64,000 bases of DNA from a virus. This document shows, piece after piece, positions 1-8,485 of the stretch. The stretch spans positions 48,082-112,081 of IMG/VR virus record IMGVR_UViG_3300049847_000198. One strand, given 5' to 3'. The notes under the pieces were generated by a model, which worked only from the letters and a program-made list of their open reading frames with translations, was not told where the DNA came from and ran no database searches. Every line of letters begins with the position of its first letter. Within the stretch, counting starts at the first letter, position 1. A program made the position numbers and the translations under genes.

Positions 1-3000
1 GGAAGCATTCTTGCGAGCAAGCATCCCTGCTCGCTTTGTGTCTGATTCAACCTTCTTCTGTGAATCAGTTTTCGGTTCTGCATACAGCCGCCCCGTTGCG
101 TCTTGCGCCTTCTGGGACATGCCACGTCTCTGCATTTGCTTGAGATGCTCTTCTTTGGCCATCTCGCGAAAATCAGGACCAAGCGGCTGCGTGTATGTTG
201 CCGTAGATTTGCTTGACGAGGCATTTGCTCCCATGCCCTTTGTGCCCTGCGAGCGAGGACCGGGCATCGTGAACTCCATCTCGCTGGTTTCTCCACCAGT
301 TCGAGGTTCAAGCATCTTCTTGCGAAGAAACTTCAACGACGATTCATCTGCGCCAACGCCAGAGGCACGCTTCATTGAGTCTTGCGCTCGCTGAGACAAA
401 GCAGAATCCTGGTGCTGATCATAGAGTCGTTCCCCTGCCCCGTAATGGTTCTGGCTATTCCCGCCTGCTCTAAGCTGGCCGAGAGTTGGCAACGGTCCAA
501 CAAAAAGACTGCGACGAGAAATCTTCTCTCGTTCTGCGTTCTTTGCCGCCACCGCTTCCTGTTGTCGTTTTCGTGACGCCTTGAGTTGCTCGTTGCGTTG
601 CTGAAACGGCGTCAGCGACTTCTTGAAATAGGATCTGGATTGAGGAGCGGCTGACGGAATCGCCGGTCCAGCACCGAACGATTCGTGCTGTGGTTTATTC
701 ACCGTTGGGCGAGTTTCTTTTTTCTTTTCCTCAACAGGCTTCTTGTCGTAATCTGGAGCATCGAACCACAATTGGCCGCGACCAGAACCCGCACCCCATC
801 CAAAACCTCCGCCGCCCGCGAATCCCGGAACGCCAGCCTCGCCGAACATCTCCGCTGATCGCTTACCGTTGTTCTGCCCAAGCCGCTCCTGCTGCTGCGG
901 AGTCAGCACGACTTCACCGGGACGCAATCGTGCCGGGATCGTGTCGCGTGCGTCGCCTCGTCCGCCTTCCGCATATCCACGAATCATGCCACCCATCGCG
1001 CTGCCGGGAAACTTAGCCCCTCTGGCAAGGTCGTCTCGCAGAGCCTTGATCTCGTCACGAATCTGTTTTTCAACTTCCAGTGACGGATCGTTATTCAAAA
1101 GAGATGTCTGGATTGTGTTATACAATCCCTCAACGCCCATTACCTGCGCCGTACCCTTCGGGCGTGCGGCGTTATCCAGTTGCTTCAGGATCGTTTGCTG
1201 ATCGCCAGCAGAAGAATCATTAAACGACTCTTTGAGTGCTCCACGACTCTGCTTGATGTCGTCGAGACGGAACAAGCCTTCATTCACGACACCGGGAAGC
1301 ATCTGACTGAAGTTACGCAGTCCTGCTCCGGCGATTCCGAGAGCACGTTTGAACTTTGCTCGCTCTGCGTCGGCTACAAGCTGCAACGCCTCTGGTTCAG
1401 CGTTCAGCTTCTCGTAAGCCTTACGTCGAATCTCTAACTCGACTACCAGCTTTTGACTCTCTTGCTCGATATCTCGCTGAGCGTTGAATTCCGCAAGAAT
1501 TCGAGACTGACCTTTCGTCGTCATGTATTCTTGAGTTCGACGTTCTTTCTCTGGCTTGCTGGTCAGATTGTTATAGGCCGCTTGCGTGACATCGAGTTTC
1601 TCTTTGAGTTCAGGTCCGAGTCGTCTTACTCGCTCTTTCGCCTCCTTGATTGCCGCTTCATTCCCTTGAAGTCTTTCGCTTGCTCGACTGACGGCTTCCC
1701 CGAAAACAGGACGACCAGTTCTTGCTTGCTGGTTCCTTGCCTGCATCAACTCGTCTGATGTTGAGTTCGGATTCTCAGTCGCCTGACGAACGAGTTCCGC
1801 TCGTCCCTTGATGCTGTCGTCTAGTTCCTTCAGGAGAGCTTCAAGCTCCTTGTAAACACCAGCTTCTTTTTCTTTATCGAACTTTGCCTGTAGTTCGTTG
1901 ATATGTTTGCGAGCGCGAACGCGATCAAGTTCCGACATCTCAGTGAAATTCCACAGCTTTGGATTTTCTTTCGCAGCCTGAGAAAAATTCTTCGGAGCGT
2001 TGAATCTCCCTTTTGGTTCATATTTTTCCTCCTCAAGCCCCAGTCGAGCGAAAGTGTCACCGAAAGCTGGACCAATAGACTCAAAGAATCCAGAGAACGC
2101 ATCTTTGAAGTAATTGCCAACCGCTGGAAGTGGAGCACGATTCGGGTCTCGCTTGTCTGGAATGGACTCCTTCTCCATTCGGTTCATCTGTGCCTTGAGC
2201 TTGTTGATCTCCGCGTTGACCGCCATTGGGTCGCCAGAAATCTTCAGGATGTCTTCCGAGATCGAACCTGACGAAGATCGACCACGAATCTTCTCAACCT
2301 TGCCCATCGAGTCAGCAAGACGGTCGATCGAGTCCTTCCATCCCTCTGTTGATTTCTTCGCCTTCTTCGAGGCGATGTCATACAGCGCAGTCACAGCCAA
2401 CAACGAAGCGATGCCAACGCTTGCCGCTGTGCCGCCTACGCCTACCAATGCCAACGCGGGTCCAATGTTGTTCGCTGCACCAAGAAACGCCCTGACAGGT
2501 GATTGCCCTGCCGCGAGAACTTGGAAGAAGTCCTCAACGCCATACGCCGCCTGCTGTGCGGCGAACGTCAGGTTTTGGCCTCCAAACCCCTTTGATGCGG
2601 CATTCGGGTTGCGGACACGCTCGTTCTCTCTGTGTGCCTGAGCGAGTTTTGTTTGCGCAGCCTGAATCTTGTATTTGCTGGCACCGCTTGCTTCTAGGTC
2701 CGCCAAGACATTCTGTGCTTTATCGAGCGCGGCTTGAGCAGGTATAGCCTTCGCGGCGTTTACCGCGTTCATTTTCCGGCGTGTCTTTAGAGTTCGTTTA
2801 TCTTCGGCAGCAATATCTTCCAGTAGCTTAGCTGATTCCGCAGCCGCTGTGTCGCCTCTCGCAGCCGCCGCCGCTCCTGCCTTCCTCTGTTTTATTTCTT
2901 CTTTTTTGGCTGCCTTGAAGTCTCCTACGATAAGTTTATCAGCGTCGCCGTAAGCCGATTCGAGATGCTTAGCAGTCAGACTTCGGTCAACTCCGAAAAG

Positions 3001-4332
3001 ACCGCGTCCTTTGCGTATCTTCTCGGTAGCGTCGTCGTAGGCTTCTTGGCGATCCCCAAAGCGACTTGACGGCTTCGGGGCGTTTGCGGCATTCATCTTC
3101 GCCCACTGTGCTGCATTCGGTGCCGCAGGTCCGAACTGCGGACCTGGTGGCGGCGGTGAGTTTGCCGCTGCATTGGCAGCGTTCATCTTCGCCTGCTGAG
3201 CAGGAGTAGGTGCCGCAGGTCCGAACTGCGGCATTGACTGAGCGGCATTCATTGCCGCTTGTTGCTGCGGAGTCGGAACAGGCGGTCCAGCCGCCTGATG
3301 TGGTCCATAGGTTCCTGTCGGCTGACGGAACTGGTCTCGCTCCTGTTTCTTCTGGTTCTCTTTCTGTTCTCTAATCCAGTCGTCGGCAAACTTCTTATCC
3401 GCAGCCGCTTTTGCCGCCGCAGCCTTAGCGGAAACGTCCGCCGCTTTCTTTGCGTCAGCTTCTTGCTTCTGCCTATTCGCGTTCGCTGACTTAATCCAGT
3501 CGGCGGAAAACTTAGCCGCTGCGTCAGCTTTCTTCTTCTCGGCGTCAGCAGCTTTCTTTTGTGATTTTGCGTAATCAGCTTCTTGCTTCTTTGCGTCAGA
3601 CCGAGAAGAAGCGATCCACTGCTTCGCGAACTCTTCGTCCGCCTTGGCTTTGGCGATGCGAGCGGCTTCCGCCTGCTTCTCGGCAGTAGGCAATTCGTCT
3701 CCGCCAAGAGAGCGTTTAACGCCACCCATCGAGTTTCCTCCGGGAAGAAAACCGCCACCACCAACGGGCGGGTTCTCTCCGGCAGGCAATTCGTAATGGA
3801 CGCGAAACTTCTCTTGCTCTTTCAGGCGATACTTCTGGCGAGCACTTAAAATGCTCCCCGAAGGAAGAGGCTGATTTGGTCCCCCCAAGTCTGGACCGCC
3901 AAAATTAGCCGGTAATGGCCTTTGAGAAGGCGCTGTCGGTGTTTGCTCAATCGGCGGATTCGACGATCCAGAACGCGATTTTCGAGTCTTGGGAGCGTTC
4001 CGTGCGGCATTGGCTGAAGAAACAGCAGTCTTCGCTTCCTTCGCGGCCGCCGCCACGGCGTTCAGGTCCGTGACCATCGCGCTGGATTGCTCGGAAACGA
4101 CGTTCCTGAGACCTGTCTTTGCCTTTTCGCCAGCATCAAGAAAAGCCTCTCCGAGAACTGCGGCAGCGACTACCACACGTCCAAGGCTGTTTTCCATGCT
4201 CTTAGATGCGGATTCCACGGTCTTTGCCAGACCATCAACCTTCGTTTCAGTCTTTTTTGTCGCCGCAGAGAGTTCTTCCTCTGAAAAAAGAACGCCCTGA
4301 ACGAACCGCACGTTTTTCTTTGAATCCGCCAT
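1..4332 (-). CDS. Tail tape-measure protein, C-terminus beyond the window
   Basis: The minus frame is open for 1,444 codons from ATG at 4332 to the left edge, so the stop lies outside the window. CGGAGG sits about 7 nt upstream of the ATG. The N-terminal half is Ala/Lys/Gln-rich and coiled-coil-like with repeated Gln-Phe-Gly-Pro-Ala-Ala-Pro units. A hydrophobic stretch lies near residues 610-660. Near residue 1,130 is the segment RGDARDTIPARLRPGEVVL, which matches the 'GDTVPAxLxPGEFV' box common in phage tape-measure proteins. In tailed phages this protein sets tail length and helps DNA ejection. Great length, Ala/Lys bias, a hydrophobic patch and this box make the call fairly secure. Plus-strand open frames here are shadows. 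Confidence 0.85.
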   Translation of the reverse strand, partial: MADSKKNVRFVQGVLFSEEELSAATKKTETKVDGLAKTVESASKSMENSLGRVVVAAAVLGEAFLDAGEKAKTGLRNVVSEQSSAMVTDLNAVAAAAKEAKTAVSSANAARNAPKTRKSRSGSSNPPIEQTPTAPSQRPLPANFGGPDLGGPNQPLPSGSILSARQKYRLKEQEKFRVHYELPAGENPPVGGGGFLPGGNSMGGVKRSLGGDELPTAEKQAEAARIAKAKADEEFAKQWIASSRSDAKKQEADYAKSQKKAADAEKKKADAAAKFSADWIKSANANRQKQEADAKKAADVSAKAAAAKAAADKKFADDWIREQKENQKKQERDQFRQPTGTYGPHQAAGPPVPTPQQQAAMNAAQSMPQFGPAAPTPAQQAKMNAANAAANSPPPPGPQFGPAAPNAAQWAKMNAANAPKPSSRFGDRQEAYDDATEKIRKGRGLFGVDRSLTAKHLESAYGDADKLIVGDFKAAKKEEIKQRKAGAAAAARGDTAAAESAKLLEDIAAEDKRTLKTRRKMNAVNAAKAIPAQAALDKAQNVLADLEASGASKYKIQAAQTKLAQAHRENERVRNPNAASKGFGGQNLTFAAQQAAYGVEDFFQVLAAGQSPVRAFLGAANNIGPALALVGVGGTAASVGIASLLAVTALYDIASKKAKKSTEGWKDSIDRLADSMGKVEKIRGRSSSGSISEDILKISGDPMAVNAEINKLKAQMNRMEKESIPDKRDPNRAPLPAVGNYFKDAFSGFFESIGPAFGDTFARLGLEEEKYEPKGRFNAPKNFSQAAKENPKLWNFTEMSELDRVRARKHINELQAKFDKEKEAGVYKELEALLKELDDSIKGRAELVRQATENPNSTSDELMQARNQQARTGRPVFGEAVSRASERLQGNEAAIKEAKERVRRLGPELKEKLDVTQAAYNNLTSKPEKERRTQEYMTTKGQSRILAEFNAQRDIEQESQKLVVELEIRRKAYEKLNAEPEALQLVADAERAKFKRALGIAGAGLRNFSQMLPGVVNEGLFRLDDIKQSRGALKESFNDSSAGDQQTILKQLDNAARPKGTAQVMGVEGLYNTIQTSLLNNDPSLEVEKQIRDEIKALRDDLARGAKFPGSAMGGMIRGYAEGGRGDARDTIPARLRPGEVVLTPQQQERLGQNNGKRSAEMFGEAGVPGFAGGGGFGWGAGSGRGQLWFDAPDYDKKPVEEKKKETRPTVNKPQHESFGAGPAIPSAAPQSRSYFKKSLTPFQQRNEQLKASRKRQQEAVAAKNAEREKISRRSLFVGPLPTLGQLRAGGNSQNHYGAGERLYDQHQDSALSQRAQDSMKRASGVGADESSLKFLRKKMLEPRTGGETSEMEFTMPGPRSQGTKGMGANASSSKSTATYTQPLGPDFREMAKEEHLKQMQRRGMSQKAQDATGRLYAEPKTDSQKKVESDTKRAGMLARKNAS

Positions 4333-4401
4333 CGCCGCCTCCGTTGAGAATGAGGCGGCAGGTTAGCCGAAAAACGACGGGCGTGTCATCGTTGCGTATT
4401 T

Positions 4402-4424
4402 GGAGTGCCGCGCGGCACCTGAGT
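4402..4424 (+). repeat. Dispersed palindrome 'VPRGT', copy 1
   Basis: Core GTGCCGCGCGGCAC at 4405-4418 followed by CTGAG, 11 nt beyond the stop codon of the polymerase-like gene (stop 4430-4432, minus strand). It sits between that gene and the tape-measure gene. It belongs to a family of eight copies in the window with consensus TTTCGAGTGCCRCGYGGCAC then CTGA. It could act as a bidirectional terminator hairpin or as a REP-like mobile palindrome. Confidence 0.85.
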
Positions 4425-4429
4425 TTCGG

Positions 4430-5971
4430 CTACGCCGGAACGACTGCGACTGTCGGCGATAGGCGGGACTGCCGAAAGCAGTCAACGAGACACTGCTCAG
4501 CGAACTTTGCGTCCGACTCCGTCACCAACAGGCTATCGTGGATCGTGCCAAGAAAACGCTTCGGTCTCGCCTTGAGGAACGCGGCAGCAGCTTTGTGGAT
4601 CACGTACTGGCTTTCGATGTTCTGGAGTAGCTTCGGTAAGACCGAGTGATGTGACCGCTTCAAGGTGCAGATGATCTTCCAGACGTGAGGAAATTCCCTG
4701 ACAAACAAATCTCGGAACAGGCGACCCGGAACGTCTTCTTTTTCGCAGAAGATGCACTCTCTGAAGAATGTCTGTTTGAACTCATGCCGAGCCATTGATG
4801 CGTAGCTGGTGCCAGCAGGCACTAGCTTTTGGAAGTGATCGTAGAGTTGGCCTTCACAGCAGAGCGTGATGTACCGCTCGCACTCTTTCCAGTGATGCTT
4901 TACCAGCCTGATCGCCGACAGAACATCGCTTTCGATGCTCTTGCTCAGAGGAACTGCCGAAGTCGGTTCTTGGTACAATTCCTGTGTGTTTTTGCAGTCA
5001 AAATCACCGTAAGTCGTTTCTTTAGTTGATTTTTCGTTAGATTGTTGCATCATAAGGGTGTGGGAGGGAGAGGGGCTTTCCTGCGGTTGTGTGGCGTTGT
5101 CTTGTGCGTTTGTTACATTTCGCGTCAGACGTTCAGTTGTGACTTTAGCTACACTGTAGTCGTTTTGTAATGAGTACCGTTCGATCTTGTGTATCAACTC
5201 ACGTACCTTGTCAGACTCCACGGTGTCGCTGAGGTTGAAAAGAAACATCAACAGACATCCGAAGATGAACGGCTGGCTGTTTCGGACATCGGTGTTCCAG
5301 AGTGATTCTCCGTGCCATCGCAGGTATTGCCGCAGGTCCGAGGACAGGTTCGTTAGGTTACTATGAACTCGCCCGTACTTGTCTTCCATCAAAAAGAATT
5401 GATGCGTTGAGATCATGGTGATGCTTGACTCGTCCATCCATTGAGCGAACTTCGGGTTCTTGGTTGCCGAATAGTCCTTGGCGAATCGCACATGCCGCAG
5501 AGCCGCTGGCGTGTCGATTTCCAGCCCTCTAAGCAGTTGGTACAGGGATTTGATCGTCGGACTTGAGAACCTGTCCTGCTGATCGTTTCGGAACTTGTCG
5601 ATCTTGCGGTTCAAGCGGCGGTTCTTGACCGGACGGATTACTCCGTAGGCGTATCGGAATGTGCCTGTCATGCGGTAGCTCCTTGAATAAAAACCAGCCC
5701 TATAGCTCAGATCGACCTCGATGACACCATTTTCTCTAAGCCAGTCGATCCACTTCGAGAGTCTCTTCCACGAAACGACCTCCCGTAGCTTGTCGATCTT
5801 CAAGTAAACCCAATCGTCCGGGTCGTATCGCCGCGAGTCGTGCATGAATCGCCCGTAGACGCAGTGAACGATGTAGGCGGCTTCCTCCCAGTGCTTCGAG
5901 AGTTCTGGCGGCGCACGACTGGCGATATCCAGCGTTTCAGGCAGCGTCAGATATCTCTGCGTCCAAGCCAC
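4430..5971 (-). CDS. Polymerase-like palm-domain protein A (divergent family A or single-subunit RNA polymerase fold)
   Basis: 513 aa. It is clearly homologous to the plus-strand protein at 57497-59164. Family-A-like motifs appear in order: motif A TDVRNSQPFIFGC with Asp228; an O-helix-like FKQTFFRECIF around Lys399; a following helix SHHSVLPKLLQNIESQYVI; and motif C GTIHDSLLV with His478-Asp479. A low-complexity Gln/Ser/Thr linker at about residues 283-345 separates A from B. No exonuclease domain is visible. The family A relationship is inferred from motif order; whether it makes DNA or RNA cannot be told. It is followed by palindrome copy 1. The start is ATG at 5971; a promoter-like motif lies at 6171-6190. 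Confidence 0.65.
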   Translation of the reverse strand: MAWTQRYLTLPETLDIASRAPPELSKHWEEAAYIVHCVYGRFMHDSRRYDPDDWVYLKIDKLREVVSWKRLSKWIDWLRENGVIEVDLSYRAGFYSRSYRMTGTFRYAYGVIRPVKNRRLNRKIDKFRNDQQDRFSSPTIKSLYQLLRGLEIDTPAALRHVRFAKDYSATKNPKFAQWMDESSITMISTHQFFLMEDKYGRVHSNLTNLSSDLRQYLRWHGESLWNTDVRNSQPFIFGCLLMFLFNLSDTVESDKVRELIHKIERYSLQNDYSVAKVTTERLTRNVTNAQDNATQPQESPSPSHTLMMQQSNEKSTKETTYGDFDCKNTQELYQEPTSAVPLSKSIESDVLSAIRLVKHHWKECERYITLCCEGQLYDHFQKLVPAGTSYASMARHEFKQTFFRECIFCEKEDVPGRLFRDLFVREFPHVWKIICTLKRSHHSVLPKLLQNIESQYVIHKAAAAFLKARPKRFLGTIHDSLLVTESDAKFAEQCLVDCFRQSRLSPTVAVVPA

Positions 5972-6170
5972 GGATCATCCCGAATCGTTCGAGGATGCCG
6001 ATTTCTCGTGGCCAACAAAGAACGATAGCCACACGTCTCCGACAACGTATGGCTACGCCCTGAAATAAAGCCCGTAGGCTGTTGTTCCCTGTCCATACCG
6101 AGTCGGAGTTCGGCATCCAGATTATGCCGCTGCCGTCCGCTCGGATCAAGTCAAACCTATCATTCTCTGG

Positions 6171-6190
6171 TTTTCAGTAAAACGAACATC
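6171..6190 (-). promoter_or_regulatory. Promoter-like motif P1, with the intergenic stretch 5972-6211
   Basis: On minus the sequence is TGTTCGTTTTACTGAAAA, matching the recurrent motif TGTTCGTTTTGGTAAAAT. It lies about 200 nt before the polymerase-like protein A. The stretch between has only short frames (for example a TTG-started 70-codon frame ending at 5937) with no recognisable family, so I read it as leader. Confidence 0.45.
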
Positions 6191-6211
6191 GAGTTACGGG
6201 AGATTCCCGAT

Positions 6212-6478
6212 TTACTGGCCAGCCGTTGAAGAAATCGCTGCACTCTGAAAGAACGGATTGTTCGGATTGGCGAACGCAGGCGGGTCGTCCATGCGCACCT
6301 TGTACCGGAACTTCATCTTTTCGGGATCGACCATGACGACTTGGTCTTTCCATTCGCCGCTGATGAAGAAGAACGGCTTCTGACCGCATTCGTCTCGCTT
6401 GAAGTTGCCGGCATTGACTGCCAAGAAATTCTTGTCGCCGTTCATGGCATAGACGGTTCGCAATCGCACTCTACTCAT
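6212..6478 (-). CDS. Hypothetical protein
   Basis: 88 aa from ATG at 6478, overlapping the HU stop codon; an ATG at 6484 would add two residues. No family recognised. It contains a KPFFFISGEWKDQVVMVDPE segment and reads like a small soluble alpha/beta protein. It is translationally coupled to the HU gene upstream. Confidence 0.6.
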   Translation of the reverse strand: MSRVRLRTVYAMNGDKNFLAVNAGNFKRDECGQKPFFFISGEWKDQVVMVDPEKMKFRYKVRMDDPPAFANPNNPFFQSAAISSTAGQ

Positions 6479-6773
6479 CGGCATATTCCTTTTTTGCCAG
6501 TGCCGTGAACTTCCTCGCCAGCGTCGCTGAGGTGTTGAACTTAACGATCAGATTGTCAGGCACTTGAACGCTCTCCCCGGATCGTGGGTTCCTCGCCTTG
6601 TGTCCGGCACGCAGACGAACCTCAAAGACTCCGAGTCCTCTGACATCCACTCGGCGTTCCTCCTCCAGAGAAGCGACGATCGCCTTGAATGTTTTCTCGA
6701 CGAGTTCCCTGGTCTTCTTCTCGGTCAGACCAGTCATGTCCGAGATGGTTGCAATCAGTTTTTTGTTGAGCAA
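6471..6773 (-). CDS. HU/IHF-family DNA-bending protein
   Basis: 100 aa, normal length for the family. The helical N-terminus NKKLIATISDMTGLTEKKTR is followed by the strand signature VDVRGLGVFEVRLRAGHKAR and the DNA-embracing arm with NPRSGESVQVP. HU proteins bend DNA as dimers. The start is TTG at 6773, supported by AAGGAG 8 nt upstream. Directly before that is a copy of the 19-nt element also found before the next gene upstream. Confidence 0.9.
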   Translation of the reverse strand: MLNKKLIATISDMTGLTEKKTRELVEKTFKAIVASLEEERRVDVRGLGVFEVRLRAGHKARNPRSGESVQVPDNLIVKFNTSATLARKFTALAKKEYADE

Positions 6774-6786
6774 GACAGACTCCTTG

Positions 6787-6805
6787 AACTCTCGACCCGC
6801 GAACT
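6787..6805 (-). repeat. 19-nt direct leader repeat, copy a
   Basis: On minus AGTTCGCGGGTCGAGAGTT, immediately 5' of the CAAGGAG ribosome site of the HU gene. An identical copy lies at 6949-6967 in front of the 38-aa membrane peptide gene. Its position just ahead of two ribosome sites suggests a shared RNA-level control or processing site. Confidence 0.7.
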
Positions 6806-6811
6806 ACTTTG

Positions 6812-6928
6812 TCAAAAATTGTATGCAGGCTTACCGATCAGCGTCTCGGCAGCGGGCTTGCTGGCAAGCTTAGCAATGAGGCAAGCAGCAACAACGAAAA
6901 AGAGCGTAATGATGCAGAATTCTTTCAT
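6812..6928 (-). CDS. 38-aa single-pass membrane peptide
   Basis: ATG at 6928 with an excellent AAGGAG 9 nt upstream; stop at 6812. It begins MKEFCIITLFFVVAACLIAK, one hydrophobic segment (about residues 4-20) followed by a short polar tail ending AYNF. It may be an inner-membrane micropeptide or an uncleaved signal anchor; VAAC resembles a weak lipobox. It lies between two copies of the 19-nt leader element, between the tRNA and HU. Function unknown; the ribosome site makes translation likely. Confidence 0.65.
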   Translation of the reverse strand: MKEFCIITLFFVVAACLIAKLASKPAAETLIGKPAYNF

Positions 6929-6948
6929 TCCACGACTCCTTCTTTAAT

Positions 6949-6967
6949 AACTCTCGACCCGCGAACT
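6949..6967 (-). repeat. 19-nt direct leader repeat, copy b
   Basis: Identical to 6787-6805. On minus it is followed by ATTAAAGAAGGAG, the ribosome site of the 38-aa membrane peptide. Confidence 0.7.
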
Positions 6968-7030
6968 CACTAGCCAGACGGGATTGGTTCTGCCCACGAG
7001 TGCTCTTTCTGGCCTTGAGACACATTAAAA

Positions 7031-7102
7031 TGCGACGTGACGGAATCGAACCGCCTTTCAGGGAGTTGAAAATCCCTTGCATGACCAATCTGCCAACGCC
7101 GC
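7031..7102 (-). tRNA. tRNA with an 8-nt anticodon loop (Glu-UUC, UCA or CAA reading)
   Basis: 72 nt. The acceptor stem GCGGCGT pairs with ACGTCGC (one G-U pair) and the discriminator is A. The D arm is GCA/TGC around a loop with TTGG. The anticodon stem AGGGA/TCCCT is perfect but closes over eight bases, TTTTCAAC. The T arm GGCGG-TTCGATT-CCGTC is good. CCA is not encoded. The extra loop base leaves the anticodon open: TTC gives Glu, TCA a UGA reader, CAA Leu. Eight-base loops are known from +1 frameshift suppressor tRNAs. Confidence 0.8.
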
Positions 7103-7108
7103 ACGAAC

Positions 7109-7606
7109 CTACCCGATCACCCAATACTTCTCGCCCGTCAGCCAGTTATGAAAGTCTGGCGAACCTGGTCGATAGTGAAGAAACTTGTCGATCTTCTTTT
7201 CGAGTCGTGCCGCATCAACCGGACGACTGCCTTTGTTCTCGACTTCCGAATACTTCCTGCCGCGAATGAACGCCAACGCGAGTCCCGCGTACCGAGACTC
7301 TTCTCGAAGTTCTCGAATGCGATGAGAGCGAAGCAGTTCGACGTAGATCAGTCCGCATCGCTTTTCTTCCTGACGGATCAGTCGCGACTCCGCAGCAAGC
7401 GATTTTGCGTTGATCCTGAGCCTATGGATCGCGAAGACTCTTTGGTTGTCCCATTCGCCGGGATGCGCGGCGGCGTAAACCAGTCGCCGTTCCTGACGCT
7501 TGGTTCGCTGCTTGATCTTCTTGCGTGCTCCGAACTGCGGATGACAGATGATGGCAGACGGAGCGAGTTGATTGTGGTTCTGGTTTTCGATGGTTGCTGT
7601 GGTCAT
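7109..7606 (-). CDS. Hypothetical basic, helical protein
   Basis: 165 aa from ATG at 7606, chosen because AAGGAA lies about 7 nt upstream; longer frames up to 7675 lack such a site. It is rich in Arg/Lys/Glu helices, with a C-terminal stretch ending NWLTGEKYWVIG. No family recognised. It ends 7 nt before the tRNA, so both may be cut from one transcript. Confidence 0.6.
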   Translation of the reverse strand: MTTATIENQNHNQLAPSAIICHPQFGARKKIKQRTKRQERRLVYAAAHPGEWDNQRVFAIHRLRINAKSLAAESRLIRQEEKRCGLIYVELLRSHRIRELREESRYAGLALAFIRGRKYSEVENKGSRPVDAARLEKKIDKFLHYRPGSPDFHNWLTGEKYWVIG

Positions 7607-7693
7607 ATCGTTTTCCTTGGAATTGAAACCTGAGATGGAAGAAAGAAACGTACCGTCGAACACTTCAGGAATCACGGCGGACCTCTCGCGTAT

Positions 7694-8485
7694 TCAGGAT
7701 TCTCCGTCAGGCTTCCATCCGTTACGGATCAAAACAGCGGCGAAGTCAGGCTTCAAATGATCTGGATGTTTTTTGAACTTGCCGTGCTCGTCAACGCTCC
7801 CGTTCTTGATCTTCAGAAGATTGTTTTCGTCTACGACGCTCTGCGCCTCGGCGAGTGGGAATCCGTGCGCGACGGAGGTTCCGACAGCAACGACACTGAT
7901 ATCGGCTACTGCGTCAAGCATTGCGACCAAATCAGGCTTCGCTGATTCCGCTAACCGCATCGCTGGATGAAAGAACAAGTCGTCGAAATCGACTCTTCCG
8001 GTATCGTGTCCAGTCGAAATAAACACCTGAACTGCCGCCGCGTCTGCGTACTCAAGCACTTCTTCTAAAAGAAGTCGCACACGAAGCTCTCGCGTCTTGT
8101 AGTCGGAGACTGTCGGCGACGGCGGGCATTCCTGCCCGAAGCCCTTCATCATCTGCCGCACGCGATCTTCGTGAGACGGCTTATGTGTCGGCCAGCAACC
8201 GATGAGTTTGTCTGCTGGATACGACTGCAAAGAAAACGGTTCGCTCGGTACTCCACAAACGGGAACCAAGTTGCGTCCGGCTGACCCAGAAACTTCACGA
8301 GCAATACCCTCAAGCAAAGACATGCGTCCTTCTCGCGTATAGGCCGTTCCGCTGGCAGACGTTTCGATGTCAAGTTGATCGCACCGCTCATGGTAACTAG
8401 CCACGTCTTCGGCGATCAGCGTTTGCAACGCAACTCCGCTTTCGATCTCTTCTTCCGTAAACGGTTCGGTTGGTTTTTCAATCAT
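7694..8485 (-). CDS. MazG/HisE-like nucleotide pyrophosphohydrolase
   Basis: 263 aa. The C-terminal half has the all-alpha NTP-pyrophosphatase pattern: a first helix with MMKGFGQECP, then RVRLLLEEVLEYADAA (the EExxE-type metal site), then MLDAVADISVVAVGTSVAHG and ENNLLKIKNGSVDEHGK. This family hydrolyses (d)NTPs to monophosphates; in phages it is thought to adjust nucleotide or alarmone pools. The N-terminal ~90 residues are unassigned. The start overlaps the stop of the clamp gene. Confidence 0.75.
   Translation of the reverse strand: MIEKPTEPFTEEEIESGVALQTLIAEDVASYHERCDQLDIETSASGTAYTREGRMSLLEGIAREVSGSAGRNLVPVCGVPSEPFSLQSYPADKLIGCWPTHKPSHEDRVRQMMKGFGQECPPSPTVSDYKTRELRVRLLLEEVLEYADAAAVQVFISTGHDTGRVDFDDLFFHPAMRLAESAKPDLVAMLDAVADISVVAVGTSVAHGFPLAEAQSVVDENNLLKIKNGSVDEHGKFKKHPDHLKPDFAAVLIRNGWKPDGES

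Noticed and set aside
1-4300. Long plus-strand frames opposite the tape-measure gene
   Set aside because: They are antisense shadows; composition is Ser/Arg/Leu-rich and starts lack ribosome sites.
5937-6149. Minus 70-codon frame upstream of polymerase-like protein A
   Set aside because: TTG start without ribosome site; Arg/Cys/Trp-rich composition typical of shadow frames.
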